Shown: in pieces, positions 34,794-43,216 of the stretch
Position numbering within the stretch: the stretch's first letter is position 1
Layout of the letters: each line of letters starts with the position of its first letter
Assembly (NCBI GenBank): GCA_046727955.1
Contig: JBKPDO010000100.1
Location: forward strand, 1 to 53,954
DNA from: DASVXQ01 sp046727955
GTDB taxonomy: Bacteria > Actinomycetota > CALGFH01
Length of the DNA: 53,954 bases
Direction: 5' to 3'
Notes under the pieces: generated by a model
The model's database searches: none
Told to the model about the DNA's origin: nothing
What the model saw: the letters and a program-made list of their open reading frames with translations, nothing else
Translations under genes and position numbers: made by a program

Positions 34794-35769
34794 CGCGCTC
34801 ACGCTCCTCACGGCCAACGCGGCGTTCGGGCCGATGCCGCCGACCGGCCGAGACGCGACCCGGCGGCCGGTCCCGCGCTGGCACGCCGGCCGGACGGTGC
34901 TTGGCGACCTTCTCGGCCGACAGGATCGTGTTCCGGGTCTGGGTCGGCTCCTCTGTCAGCAGCCCGGAGCGCTCAGCGGCGGCCAGCAAGCCGGCCTCGA
35001 CCTGGGCGCGGTCCAGCACGCCGCCGGCCACCAGGCTGAACAGCCGCAGCCCCGCCACGTACAGCGTGCGGTTGCGGTCACCCTTGGGCGCCCACGCGAC
35101 CTCGGCAAGCCGCGCCGCCAACGCGCGCTGCCCGTACGGGTGGCCAGGCGCCAGCGGCCGGACGCTCGGCGGCGCGGCGGGCTGGGCCGGCTGTGGGCGC
35201 TCCAGCCACTCCCGCAGCGCCGGGGGTACCTCGGGAATGGGGGTGTCCAGGTCGCGGACCCAGCGGTAACGCCGGCCGGTGGCGTGCCGCGAGGGTGGCG
35301 CGAGGACGTAGCCGCCCAGGCCGCGCCAGTCCACCTGCTCCAGGCCCCGCGGCTTGGGGTTGCCCAGGCCGGTTGGGGCGAGGTAGACGTGCCAGCCGCC
35401 GCGTCCGGTGCGCACCACCGGCCCGGGCGGGCCAAACGGCTGCTTGGCTGACAGGTGCGCGATCGACCGCTCGCCGGTTGGGCCGTCTACGTCGAGCACG
35501 TCGAACAGGTGCCCGGTGGCCAGGCCGATGTTGGCGTGTGGGAAGCGCCGCCACCACCATTCGACCTGCTCGCGGTTGCTGCTGGCGTCCTTGAGGCCAT
35601 GCTGCGTGATCGGGTGCTTGCCGATCGACCCGCACGCCGGGTCGACGCAGGAGCAGGCGACCTGGCGGCCGGGCCGGATGGTGGGGCAGTGCACCGGCAG
35701 CACCGGGATTCCACGCGCGGCGTAGTCCAGCGCCGCGTTCTGCAGGGGATTGTCACAGTGTCGGGTCAT
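34786..35769 (-). CDS. Bifunctional DNA primase/polymerase (Prim-Pol)
   Basis: A 327-residue replication protein of the archaeo-eukaryotic primase-like Prim-Pol family. Motifs: AALDYAARGIPVLPVHCP, a Cys cluster (CSCVDPACGSIGKHP), WWWRRFPHANIGLATG, catalytic D93-x-D95 in FDVLDVDGPTGE, VVRTGRGGWHVYLAP with the conserved His, and WRGLGGYVLAPPSRHATGR. The C-terminal ~130 residues hold an AAWAPKGDRNRTLYVAG-type helical module. It would prime and replicate the excised element, as in AICE-type Prim-Pol replication. ATG overlaps the upstream stop (ATGA). Likely partner of the iteron-like cluster at 33291-33507. Confidence 0.88.
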   Translation of the reverse strand: MTRHCDNPLQNAALDYAARGIPVLPVHCPTIRPGRQVACSCVDPACGSIGKHPITQHGLKDASSNREQVEWWWRRFPHANIGLATGHLFDVLDVDGPTGERSIAHLSAKQPFGPPGPVVRTGRGGWHVYLAPTGLGNPKPRGLEQVDWRGLGGYVLAPPSRHATGRRYRWVRDLDTPIPEVPPALREWLERPQPAQPAAPPSVRPLAPGHPYGQRALAARLAEVAWAPKGDRNRTLYVAGLRLFSLVAGGVLDRAQVEAGLLAAAERSGLLTEEPTQTRNTILSAEKVAKHRPAGVPARDRPPGRVSAGRRHRPERRVGREERERDG

Positions 35770-37235
35770 CGTTCACGCTCCTGGTCAGCGGGGTTGCCGT
35801 TGCTTCGGGTCCTGGCCGGACGCGCAGCAGCGCGCTGTGCTCGGGCGGCCTGGCGGCGCTGGTAGCCCGCGAGCAGTCGCGTGCGCACCTGCTCACGCCG
35901 GTCGGGTGGTTGGCTGGTGGCGCGGTCGGCCGCCAGCTCGCGGGCGCGCTGCGCCCGGCTGGTGACGATCCACGCCCGGGTTTGCGGGCGGCGGGCGCGG
36001 TTCTCGGCCGCCAGGTCGTAGGCCACCCTGGGGCCAAGGGCCTCCAGCTCCTCCAGGCGCCGCGCCCGAGCGGCCAGCCGCGCCGGGCTGGCCCCGACCG
36101 GCCGGGCGAATGCTTCGTTGCCCGGCAGGCCAAGAAACGCCCGGGGCAGCGGCCGGACGGCGGGCTGGCGGTGCTGGGGCAGCCGCTCCGGCAGGCCCAG
36201 GCCGTGGCGCTGCCACGCCTTGCGGAGCGCCTGGTGGTTGACGCCGGCCTCGGCGGCGGCGGCGGTGATGCCGACCTGCCGGGCGCGCTGGAAGGCCCGC
36301 TCGGCGGCGGCGCGGTCGGTGAGGAACACCGATGGCGGGCTGCCGCGGTGGCCGGTTGGGCGGCCGAGCTGGTGGTGGTCCCAGGCCGAGTACAGCGCCT
36401 CGGTGGACACCCCAAGCTGCCGGGCCGCCTGGACGATCCCGACGTGGCGGGCCAGCGTGAGCGCGTTGGCGGCCTGCTCGCGGTCGGTGTAGAAGCGGGT
36501 TGGGGTCGCCAGGGAGTGCCGGCCGCGTAGGCGGCGGCGCTCGGCGTGGCTGGTGCCGCCGAAGATGCCGTACTCGTCCTGGCCGTGGGCTTGGGGGCCG
36601 GTCAGGGCCTCGTGCAGGCAGGCGGCCCGCACCGTGCAGCCCGAGCAGACCTGCTTGGCCTGGGTTGCCTTCCAGCCCTGGCCCGCCTCGGGGAAGAACA
36701 CCTCCGGATCGACCGTTGGCGCCGCGCAGGCGGCTCCTGCGCGCCAGTCGCCGTCCGTGGCGCGTTCGGCGTGGTGGCGCAGGCTGGCGAGCTGGTCGAG
36801 GTCTGCCGGCCCGGCGGTGTGCTGCCGGTTGGCGGCCCACTGCGCGCGTGCTGGTGGGCCGTCGCGGTCCAGCGCGCGCAGCACGTACAGCGTGCCGGCC
36901 ACGTAGCGGGGGTTGGCGCCGACCTCGGCGGCGACCTGCTCGACCCGCAGATGCTGCCCGCCGGCCCGTTCTCGCGTGCGGTACAGGTGCTCGATCCGGT
37001 CGTAGACGGCCGCCGGATCTGCGGTCTGTTCGTGCTGGCCACGCAGGGTGCGCAGGGTGAGCCTGGCCAGGGTGTCGCTACAGCCAAGCTCCCGCGCGAC
37101 CTCGGCGGCTTGCAGCCGTTGCCCACCGTTTGCTTCCCGGGCCTGCCAGACCTGGCGGATACGCACGACCGCCGGAGGGTCCGCGGTGGTGGTCTGGCCT
37201 GGTGGGAGCGTGACGGTGGACGCCGGGGCGCTCAC
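35766..37235 (-). CDS. WhiB-type [4Fe-4S] domain embedded in a multi-HTH protein
   Basis: A 489-residue fusion. Residues ~22-70 and ~72-125 are two similar HTH modules (RLQAAEVARELGCSDTLARL; LRVEQVAAEVGANPRYVAGT). Residues ~163-235 form a WhiB domain: C170 in DWRAGAACAAP, then C197-x2-C200-x5-C206 (VCSGCTVRAACLHEAL) and the G-I-F-G-G turn at 223-227. Residues ~245-345 contain two more HTH-like repeats (ANALTLARHVGIVQAARQLG; AERAFQRARQVGITAAAAEA). The tail is arginine-rich. WhiB proteins are normally 80-140 residues, so this size and arrangement are unusual. A redox- or NO-sensing regulator of transfer or replication is plausible. Its neighbours overlap by a few bases on both sides. Confidence 0.82.
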   Translation of the reverse strand: MSAPASTVTLPPGQTTTADPPAVVRIRQVWQAREANGGQRLQAAEVARELGCSDTLARLTLRTLRGQHEQTADPAAVYDRIEHLYRTRERAGGQHLRVEQVAAEVGANPRYVAGTLYVLRALDRDGPPARAQWAANRQHTAGPADLDQLASLRHHAERATDGDWRAGAACAAPTVDPEVFFPEAGQGWKATQAKQVCSGCTVRAACLHEALTGPQAHGQDEYGIFGGTSHAERRRLRGRHSLATPTRFYTDREQAANALTLARHVGIVQAARQLGVSTEALYSAWDHHQLGRPTGHRGSPPSVFLTDRAAAERAFQRARQVGITAAAAEAGVNHQALRKAWQRHGLGLPERLPQHRQPAVRPLPRAFLGLPGNEAFARPVGASPARLAARARRLEELEALGPRVAYDLAAENRARRPQTRAWIVTSRAQRARELAADRATSQPPDRREQVRTRLLAGYQRRQAARAQRAAARPARTRSNGNPADQERER

Positions 37236-39118
37236 CGCTGGCCTCCCCGTTGGCCACGCAGCCAGCCGGGCAGCCGGCCGCGTTCACCGCGACGCTGCCC
37301 ACGCCGACCGCTCGCCCGCTGGCGTCTGGCAAGCTCACGGTGGCGCTGGCGGTCCCGGGCGGCCTGCTCGCGCCGCTCCCACCGGGCGTAGCGACGCTGC
37401 TCGACATGCCGGAAGTGCGGCCGAAGCCGAACCTGCGTCGGGCGCAGGTGGCCGTAGAGCACGATTCCGTGGCCGGGCTTGAGGCGGCGCAGCTCCTCCA
37501 CCGGCACCAACGGCCGATAGGTTGTTGATTGGGAGACGCTGTGGCGGCCCTCGGAGTCGCTAGATGGGTGCAACTCGACGGTGGCCTGCTCGCCGATCAG
37601 CTTGGAGCCAAGCTCCAGCGCGCCAAGGTCGGCCAGGCCCGACAGGAACAGCTTGGCGCGGTGGTTGTTGAGCACCGTGGCGGCGCGGTCGCCGTAGCGG
37701 TGGTGCAGTTGCGCCAGGTCGTGCCACACGCTGACCAGCTGGATGCCCTGCCCGCGGCCGGTGGTGGCCAGCTCGGGCAGCTCGGCCAGCGCGGCGACGT
37801 TGCCGGCCTCATCCAACGCCAGCAGCAACCGCGGATCGAGCATGCCGTCTGGCGCCCGGGCGGCCTTCTCCTGCGCGGCGCGGACCAGCTGCATCGTGAC
37901 CGTCTCGAACAACGGCCGGAGCCGCCGCTGCTCGTGGGCGGGCGCGTACAGGTAGACGGTGTTGTCACCGGCCAGGAACGCGGCGACGTCCAGGTCGTGG
38001 GCGTCGGTGAAGCGCTGCACACGCTCGTCGGCGTAGATCGCCAGCAGCTCTTCCGCGGTGCCATACACCGAGTCGCGGGCCTTGTCGGTGCGCTGCTGGG
38101 ACGCCTCCCAGGCGTTGGCCGCGCCCTCCACCCCGGCATGCTCCAGGGCGTCGATGACCTCTTTCTCCTCGCGGGTGTCGACCCAGCGCACCACGTCGGC
38201 CATCGAGCGGCCGTCGATGGCGGCGGCGTACAGCAGCGGCGCCAGCAGCTTGGTGCCCAGCGTGCGCCAGTACTTGACCTCGTCGGTTGGCCGGTCGCTC
38301 AAGCTGGCGGTGTCGGCGATGATCCCGGCCATGGTTTGGGCGTCCTGCCAGGTCCCGCAGGCCGCCAGCGGCGACCACTGCGCCGCCGCAAGCCCCGAGT
38401 GCCCGAGGGGGTCGATGACCAGGACCTCGCCGCGGCGCTCGCGGTGCGCCCGGGTCGCGCGGATCACGTCGGGCTTGACCGAGGTGGCCACCAGCGGCCC
38501 GGTCCATTCCTTGATCGCGGGAATGACCACGCCGGTTGTCTTGAGGCTGCCGGTGGGGCCGAAGACGAAGACCGAGTGGCAGTCCTCGGCGGCCAGCAGC
38601 CGAGGCGACAGACCGCGCGTCCGGCCGAGGATCACCCGGCCAGCGGTGGGACGACGGACCACCAGGCGGCGCAGCTCCCAGCCGGAAGCCCAGGTGGCCG
38701 CGCGCTGGCGGTTGCGATGCGGCATGACCGGCACGCCAAGCCTGGGCGCGTGCTGCCCCGGCCACAGCCGGATCACCAGATCGGCCAGGCCGACCAGCGC
38801 GGCGATGACCAGGACGGTGCACAGGTACATGCCGACCGGGCCGGGCAGCTCCGAGCGGAACCGGGCGGGCCAGGCAAGCGCCGGGTCGCCGGGGTGCTTG
38901 GGCAGGTGCCACAGCACCTCGGCCATGTCCGCGGCGCCGACGTGCAGCCAGGTGTGGGCGAACAGCAGGCCCGCGAGCTGGCCCACGACCCACGCGAACG
39001 CGCCGGCCGCCGCGGTCACGGCGAGCACGGCGGCGAGCAGCTTCTCGCCAGAGGTGAGGCCGACCGTGTGGGGATGCTCGGGGGTAGTCAGAGGCTCAGG
39101 CCGCATACGGACCACCAC
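37232..39118 (-). CDS. VirD4/TraG-type coupling protein (T4CP)
   Basis: A 628-residue membrane ATPase that links the relaxase-DNA complex to a secretion channel. Two N-terminal transmembrane spans (about 26-54, LLAAVLAVTAAAGAFAWVV; about 94-117, GMYLCTVLVIAALVGLADLV). Walker A GPTGSLKTT (187-195) is followed by PLVATSVKPDVIRATR, and Walker B LLALDEAGNVAALAELPEL (~428) by TTGRGQGIQLVSVWHDLAQL. The C-terminus is highly arginine-rich. ATG 39118 or the in-frame ATG 39106 overlaps the end of the preceding gene. Complete. The matching VirB4-type ATPase is not in the window. Confidence 0.9.
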   Translation of the reverse strand: MVVRMRPEPLTTPEHPHTVGLTSGEKLLAAVLAVTAAAGAFAWVVGQLAGLLFAHTWLHVGAADMAEVLWHLPKHPGDPALAWPARFRSELPGPVGMYLCTVLVIAALVGLADLVIRLWPGQHAPRLGVPVMPHRNRQRAATWASGWELRRLVVRRPTAGRVILGRTRGLSPRLLAAEDCHSVFVFGPTGSLKTTGVVIPAIKEWTGPLVATSVKPDVIRATRAHRERRGEVLVIDPLGHSGLAAAQWSPLAACGTWQDAQTMAGIIADTASLSDRPTDEVKYWRTLGTKLLAPLLYAAAIDGRSMADVVRWVDTREEKEVIDALEHAGVEGAANAWEASQQRTDKARDSVYGTAEELLAIYADERVQRFTDAHDLDVAAFLAGDNTVYLYAPAHEQRRLRPLFETVTMQLVRAAQEKAARAPDGMLDPRLLLALDEAGNVAALAELPELATTGRGQGIQLVSVWHDLAQLHHRYGDRAATVLNNHRAKLFLSGLADLGALELGSKLIGEQATVELHPSSDSEGRHSVSQSTTYRPLVPVEELRRLKPGHGIVLYGHLRPTQVRLRPHFRHVEQRRYARWERREQAARDRQRHRELARRQRASGRRGQRRGERGRLPGWLRGQRGGQR

Positions 39119-39386
39119 CCAAGGAGGACTCGGGTCCGTTCAGACGCTGTGAGCGTTCGGCCGCGAGCAGCGCTTTGTACTCGGCCTGGTGAGCCTGGAT
39201 GAGGTGAGCGAGGGCTGCCTGACGGCAGGCGTTGGAGAACCGCGAAGCTCGGTTCTGGCAGTGCTTACAAACATTCGCCGGGTTGTCGTAGAAGGCACTG
39301 ATCGGCTTCTCTTCACCGCAGCGTGAGCAGGTCTTGCGTGCCTGCATATCGCCAGGCACGCCAGGATTGGTACGCTGGTCGCGCAT
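39096..39386 (-). CDS. Small zinc-ribbon protein
   Basis: A 96-residue protein with two Cys pairs, KTCSRCGEEKPISAFYDNP and NVCKHCQNRASR, spaced as in HNH-like or phage zinc ribbons, followed by a helical region (AALAHLIQAHQAEYKALLAA). It resembles the N-terminal zinc ribbon of the broken protein at 34295-34793, so the operon carries two related modules. Its end overlaps the coupling-protein start. Probably DNA-binding; function unknown. Confidence 0.65.
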   Translation of the reverse strand: MRDQRTNPGVPGDMQARKTCSRCGEEKPISAFYDNPANVCKHCQNRASRFSNACRQAALAHLIQAHQAEYKALLAAERSQRLNGPESSLGGGPYAA

Positions 39387-39458
39387 CTCGGGGTAGCTCC
39401 CTCGTGGTGTGTTGTTCGGCCCCGGGTGCGTGGCTAGACGCCCCGGGGCCTCTTTCTA

Positions 39459-39758
39459 CTACTGGCGGTCGGTGGTCCCATCACCTCCCTGTTTGCGGTT
39501 GGCATTAGCGCGCCGGACCCTGGCAGAAGCGCGAGCGAGTCGCGCGAAGTGCGCGCGCCGCAGGTGCTCTGCACGACGACGACGCTCCTCAAGTGGCAGC
39601 ACGCCGTCCGGATCGACTTCTCGCTCGAATTTGGCGAGGAAGGATGCGCGAGCCTTTGCGGTGGTCTCGTGCGCGTCGTACTGCGCATGCATCGTGTGCG
39701 CCGCCTGCCGCGCAAGCAGGCTTCGTTCTGCAGGGCTCATCGGTCGCGGCCAAGCCAT
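39459..39758 (-). CDS. Small conserved helical protein
   Basis: A 99-residue basic protein: RPMSPAERSLLARQAAHTMH, ARASFLAKFEREVDPDGVLP, EERRRRAEHLRRAHFARLAR. The M-S-P-A-E-R ... F-E-x-E-V-D-P-x-G-x-L-P pattern recurs in short uncharacterised actinobacterial proteins. First gene of the minus-strand transfer operon, facing a divergent XRE gene. A GC-rich hairpin (ggccccggg...cccggggcc, 39418-39449) lies between it and the next gene and may modulate read-through. Confidence 0.65.
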   Translation of the reverse strand: MAWPRPMSPAERSLLARQAAHTMHAQYDAHETTAKARASFLAKFEREVDPDGVLPLEERRRRAEHLRRAHFARLARASARVRRANANRKQGGDGTTDRQ

Positions 39759-39820
39759 GTGGGCGCTCCCTCGTTTGGCGTGAAGTCGCGGTAGTGGGCT
39801 AGCACTGCCGCGACACGGAC

Positions 39821-39866
39821 GACTGTAGCTTGATAGGAATCAAGCGTCAACCAAGAAGCTACAGTC
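39821..39866. promoter_or_regulatory. Nested inverted repeats between XRE gene and transfer operon
   Basis: GACTGTAGCTT (39821-39831) is exactly inverted at 39856-39866. Within it TTGAT-N4-ATCAA (39831-39844) forms a second palindrome. The location in the divergent promoter region suggests operators for the adjacent XRE protein. Confidence 0.7.
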
Positions 39867-39934
39867 TCGACGGGTCTTTGACGTATCGGGCATGCTTGTT
39901 GCCAGGTGAGGACCGACGACGGAGCGTCCGGCCA

Positions 39935-40324
39935 GTGACTACAGACGAGCAACGGAAAGCGTTTAGTGAAGCGCTGCGGCAGGCGCTGGACGATGCTCGT
40001 ATGTCCGGTCGCAGCCTGGCCCGGGAGCTGAAGCTCGCGCCGGCATCTGTCTCGAAGTGGCTGCGGGGCAAGACCACGCCACCACCCGAGACCGTCGCGC
40101 GGGCCGAGAGGTGCTTGCGCGTCAGTCCAGGCACACTGTCTCGCCCGCTCGGGTACGTCCTGGTGAACGAACTGAGCGACCACGGCTCTTCGAGTGTCAC
40201 TGAGGCCGTCAACTCTGATCAGGACCTCGGCCCACGAGAGCGCGCCGTCCTGCTCGCCGTCTACCGTGAACTCGTTCGGCAATACGGAGCAGCCCACGGA
40301 GACTCGATTGAACGTGAAGGTTGA
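39935..40324 (+). CDS. XRE-type transcriptional regulator
   Basis: A 129-residue protein. Residues ~5-60 form a Cro/C1-type HTH: AFSEALRQALDDARMSGRSL then ARELKLAPASVSKWLRGKTT, and ERCLRVSPGTLSRPLGYVLV. The C-terminus (DLGPRERAVLLAVYRELVRQ) is a short helical tail. GTG 39935 with GGAG upstream is preferred to the longer open frame, which begins inside the inverted repeat. It is divergent from the transfer operon with palindromes between, so it probably represses transfer and itself. Confidence 0.8.
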   Translation: MTTDEQRKAFSEALRQALDDARMSGRSLARELKLAPASVSKWLRGKTTPPPETVARAERCLRVSPGTLSRPLGYVLVNELSDHGSSSVTEAVNSDQDLGPRERAVLLAVYRELVRQYGAAHGDSIEREG

Positions 40325-40409
40325 AGCCGTCAAAGGTCCCCTCACTGAGTGCTGTCATGTAGTCTCTACCAGAAAACCTCACTGCTATGGGCTCTGTCGA
40401 GCGCCTGAA

Positions 40410-40437
40410 ATCGATCAGTTTTCTATAGAAAATCGAT
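40410..40437. promoter_or_regulatory. Palindrome upstream of the XRE-TPR gene
   Basis: TTTTCTATAGAAAA (40419-40432) is a perfect palindrome, flanked by ATCGAT at 40410-40415 and 40432-40437. It ends 12 bases before the ATG of the XRE-TPR gene, a likely operator for autoregulation. Confidence 0.6.
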
Positions 40438-40449
40438 GAGGAATCCGCG

Positions 40450-41805
40450 ATGCCGCGACCGCCGAAGCTGCTAAACCCATACGCCTCATGGGTGGCGCTC
40501 TTCGGCGCCACAGTGCAGCGGCTTCGCGTCCAGCTACGTCCCAGGCCAGTCGTCACGCAGGCCGAGCTCGGTAAGCGCATCGGCTACTCCGGCTCAACCG
40601 TCAGCGCTATCGAGCGTGGCATGATCCGGCCTGATCAGAAGTTCGTCGAGAACTGCGAGCGGGAGCTTCCGGCCGCTGGTGCGTTGCGCGCGATGTTCCC
40701 CTTCGTCAATGCCGAATGGGACGACTGGGAGCGTCTGGGTAGACACGGATCACGGGTTGGAATCCTTCCGCCGGCCGAGCTTGCCGCCGAGGAATCACAC
40801 GTAGGAACCGGCAGTTTCCCGGAGCCCTTGGTAGACGGGATAGCAGAGGCCAAGGCTCTCGCGCTTCACGCAGAGGCGTCCGACATTGGAGCGGGGACGC
40901 TGGAAACGATCGATCAGAAGGTGGACCGGTACTGCCGGGACTACCCGACGACCTCTCCGGCGCTACTTGCGCCGCGAATCCAACGCCGGCTTCACGAGGT
41001 CAAGCGTCTTCTGGGCGGCAGGGTAACGCTCGCTCAGCACCGGCATCTGCTGGTGGCCGGTGGCTGGCTGTCGGTGCTGCTCGCATGCCTCCAGTTCGAC
41101 ATGGGGGATCGCGAAGGAGCCGAGGAGACCCGTGACGCGGCCTTCCAACTCGGGAAGGAGGCCGAGCACCAGGAGATCATGGCGTGGTCGTTTGAGCTGT
41201 TGGCATGGTTCGCCCTGGTAGAAGGCCGTTACGAAGAAACGATCGACCACTCACGAACCGGCCTGCTGTTGGCGCCCAACACCTCAGCGGGCGTTCAGCT
41301 CGCCGTACAGGAAGCCAAGGGTTGGTCTCATCTTGGCAATCGAGACGAAGCAGAGCAGGCAATGCGTCGTGGGGGAGCTACTCTCGCCAGGCTTCCGGTG
41401 CCATCCCATCCCGAGCATCACTTCGTGTTCGACGCCTCCAAGCTGTCGTTCTACGCGGCTACCTGCTACGCGTGGCTCGGGGAAGCTGATCGCGCTGTGG
41501 AGCACGCAAACGAGGTCGTCACGCAGTGTCTCGCCGTGCCGGGCACCAACCGGTGGCCCATGCGCCTGGCAGAAGCCCGCGTCGACCTGGGCCTGATCGC
41601 CGTACGGCGAGAACAGGTTGATGAGGCATGCCATCTTGGGACCCTTGCCCTTGCTTCGCAGCGCAGGGCGGGAAGCACCATCTGGCGAATCGCCGAGCTC
41701 GACCAGGCCCTCATGCTCCGACACCCGGACGCTTCCGAGGCTCAGGACTTCCACGAGCGCTATCTTGCTGAGCTACACGCAGTCCAGCAGGGGGCATCGT
41801 CATAA
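40450..41805 (+). CDS. XRE-family regulator with C-terminal TPR-like domain
   Basis: A 451-residue protein. N-terminal HTH (residues ~12-75): GATVQRLRVQLRPRPVVTQA, ELGKRIGYSGSTVSAIERGM. The remainder is a series of helical hairpins (AWSFELLAWFALVEGRYEET, DASKLSFYAATCYAWLGEAD, RLAEARVDLGLIAVRREQVD), typical of the large actinobacterial XRE-TPR regulators that sense small ligands. ATG with GAGG upstream. Twelve bases before the next gene, an EamA exporter, so the two probably form a regulator-transporter pair. A relic of a similar regulator's 3' end lies at 48850-49041. Ligand unknown. Confidence 0.82.
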   Translation: MPRPPKLLNPYASWVALFGATVQRLRVQLRPRPVVTQAELGKRIGYSGSTVSAIERGMIRPDQKFVENCERELPAAGALRAMFPFVNAEWDDWERLGRHGSRVGILPPAELAAEESHVGTGSFPEPLVDGIAEAKALALHAEASDIGAGTLETIDQKVDRYCRDYPTTSPALLAPRIQRRLHEVKRLLGGRVTLAQHRHLLVAGGWLSVLLACLQFDMGDREGAEETRDAAFQLGKEAEHQEIMAWSFELLAWFALVEGRYEETIDHSRTGLLLAPNTSAGVQLAVQEAKGWSHLGNRDEAEQAMRRGGATLARLPVPSHPEHHFVFDASKLSFYAATCYAWLGEADRAVEHANEVVTQCLAVPGTNRWPMRLAEARVDLGLIAVRREQVDEACHLGTLALASQRRAGSTIWRIAELDQALMLRHPDASEAQDFHERYLAELHAVQQGASS

Positions 41806-41816
41806 GCAGGGCAAGT

Positions 41817-42728
41817 ATGGCCCGCCTCGGAGCCCTCGCCGTGCTCTGGGGATCAGGCTTTCTCCTGATCAAGATCGCGCTGGAGGGCATGAGCCCGATC
41901 CAGATCGTTCTTGGTCGGCTGCTGGCTGCCGCGGTCGTCATGCTTGTGGTCGTGGCATACCGCCGGGAAGCTCTTCCACGGCAACTGACGCCCTGGGCTC
42001 ACCTGACGGTCATGGCGGTTATCACCAACATCGCGCCGTACTTCCTGTTCGCCTGGGCTGAGCAGCACATCAACTCAGGCTTGGCTGGCGTCCTCAATGC
42101 CACCACGCCACTGTTCACGCTGCTGTTCGCAGTCAGCACTCACACAGAACGCCTGACAGTGCCGCGCGTGATCGGCTTGGCCGTGGGCTTTCTTGGTGTT
42201 GTGGTGCTCGCTGCTCCGTGGCACGACGGGAGAGTAGGCAGCTCACTTCTTGGAGTCGGAGCCGCACTGCTGGCCTCCGCGTTCTACGCCACCTCGTATG
42301 TCTACGCGCGCCGCTTCCTCAGCGCTCGTCAGCTCTCGCCCCTTGTGCTGTCGACCGGCCAGATGGTCGCGGGCGCTGTCCTGCTGGGAATCCTGGCACC
42401 TGGCGTCGCCCTTCAACCCATGGCGCTCACAACGAGCGTCGTCGTGAGCGTGGTCGTTCTCGGAGTATTCGGGACAGGCGTTGCCTACGTCCTGAACTAC
42501 CGACTGATCGCCGATGAGGGTGCTACGGCGGCCTCCACCGTCACCTACCTACTGCCGATCGTGGCTGTGCTGCTCGGGCTCGCGGTGCTTGCAGAGCCTG
42601 TGGGATGGAACCTTGCGGTAGGGGCACTGATCGTATTGGTTGGCGTCGCTCTCTCCGAAGGTCGGCTCGGGGAAAGACGCCACACTCGCCTCGCCGAGCA
42701 GCAGGCCGAGTTGGAGCGTGCGCCGTAG
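41817..42728 (+). CDS. EamA/DMT-family transporter
   Basis: A 303-residue inner-membrane protein with about ten hydrophobic spans in two EamA repeats. The first half runs LGALAVLWGSGFLLIKIALE to VIGLAVGFLGVVVLAAPWHD. The second has GVGAALLASAFYATSYVYAR, GVFGTGVAYVLNYRLIADEG and TVTYLLPIVAVLLGLAVLAE. This matches drug/metabolite exporters (RhaT-like). It starts 12 bp after the XRE-TPR regulator, suggesting co-expression. Frame is intact. Substrate not predictable. The same frame remains open after its TAG and encodes an unrelated-looking fragment to about 43020. Confidence 0.88.
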   Translation: MARLGALAVLWGSGFLLIKIALEGMSPIQIVLGRLLAAAVVMLVVVAYRREALPRQLTPWAHLTVMAVITNIAPYFLFAWAEQHINSGLAGVLNATTPLFTLLFAVSTHTERLTVPRVIGLAVGFLGVVVLAAPWHDGRVGSSLLGVGAALLASAFYATSYVYARRFLSARQLSPLVLSTGQMVAGAVLLGILAPGVALQPMALTTSVVVSVVVLGVFGTGVAYVLNYRLIADEGATAASTVTYLLPIVAVLLGLAVLAEPVGWNLAVGALIVLVGVALSEGRLGERRHTRLAEQQAELERAP

Positions 42729-43010
42729 CTGGGCGCGGGCGAGTTTGAGGAGGAGCTTCTCAACGCCGCCCAGTGCACACCCGAGGAGATCATCGAGCGC
42801 ATTCTCAACGACGAGCGGGCCGGAGAGCTGTTCGAGCACGGTGTGCAGGAGGCGCTGATCACCGCGGACGAGCGGAAGCTGCGATTGCTCGCGCGCGCGG
42901 TCGCCTCGGGAGTGCTCGCCATCGACGACGCCGAGATCGACCAGGAGCGCTTCGTCTTCGGCGCGCTGGTAGCGCTGAAAGCCGCCTGCGCACGTCACTC
43001 AGCGGGGCCG
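42729..43010 (+). pseudogene. Fragment of an uncharacterised helical protein
   Basis: Codons directly after the EamA stop, in the same frame, read EFEEELLNAAQCTPEEIIER then LFEHGVQEALITADERKLRL and LARAVASGVLAIDDAEIDQE. The acidic-helical pattern and D-E-R-K-L-R-L-L-A-R-A-V-A-S-G-V-L motif look like real coding sequence from a longer protein, but no start codon with a ribosome site is present. Probably 5'-truncated by a junction behind the transporter. Confidence 0.5.
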
Positions 43011-43216
43011 CGCCAGCGTGATCACCCTCGCCCTCGCCCTTGCTCCATGATCAGCGCAACCTCTCGCCCCGCATGCCTGCCCTTCCCTACTACTGAGCGG
43101 TATGCGTGATACGGTAGAAGAGCCTACTTGACAGCCATACAGTCGCAGTAGTGCAGTGTGAGCGACCTGTCTACTACGCCAGATTGCGGCTCTCGGATAG
43201 GTCGTCGGGGGGATTC

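Noticed and set aside
37529..39202. 557-codon plus-strand frame over the coupling protein
   Set aside because: Antisense shadow of the T4CP gene; composition is Gly/Arg/Gln-rich with no domain, while the minus strand has Walker A and B.
39418..39449. Intrinsic terminator ending the first gene of the transfer operon
   Set aside because: The hairpin is strong, but the T-rich side faces the plus strand, where no gene precedes it; only mentioned as a possible attenuating structure.
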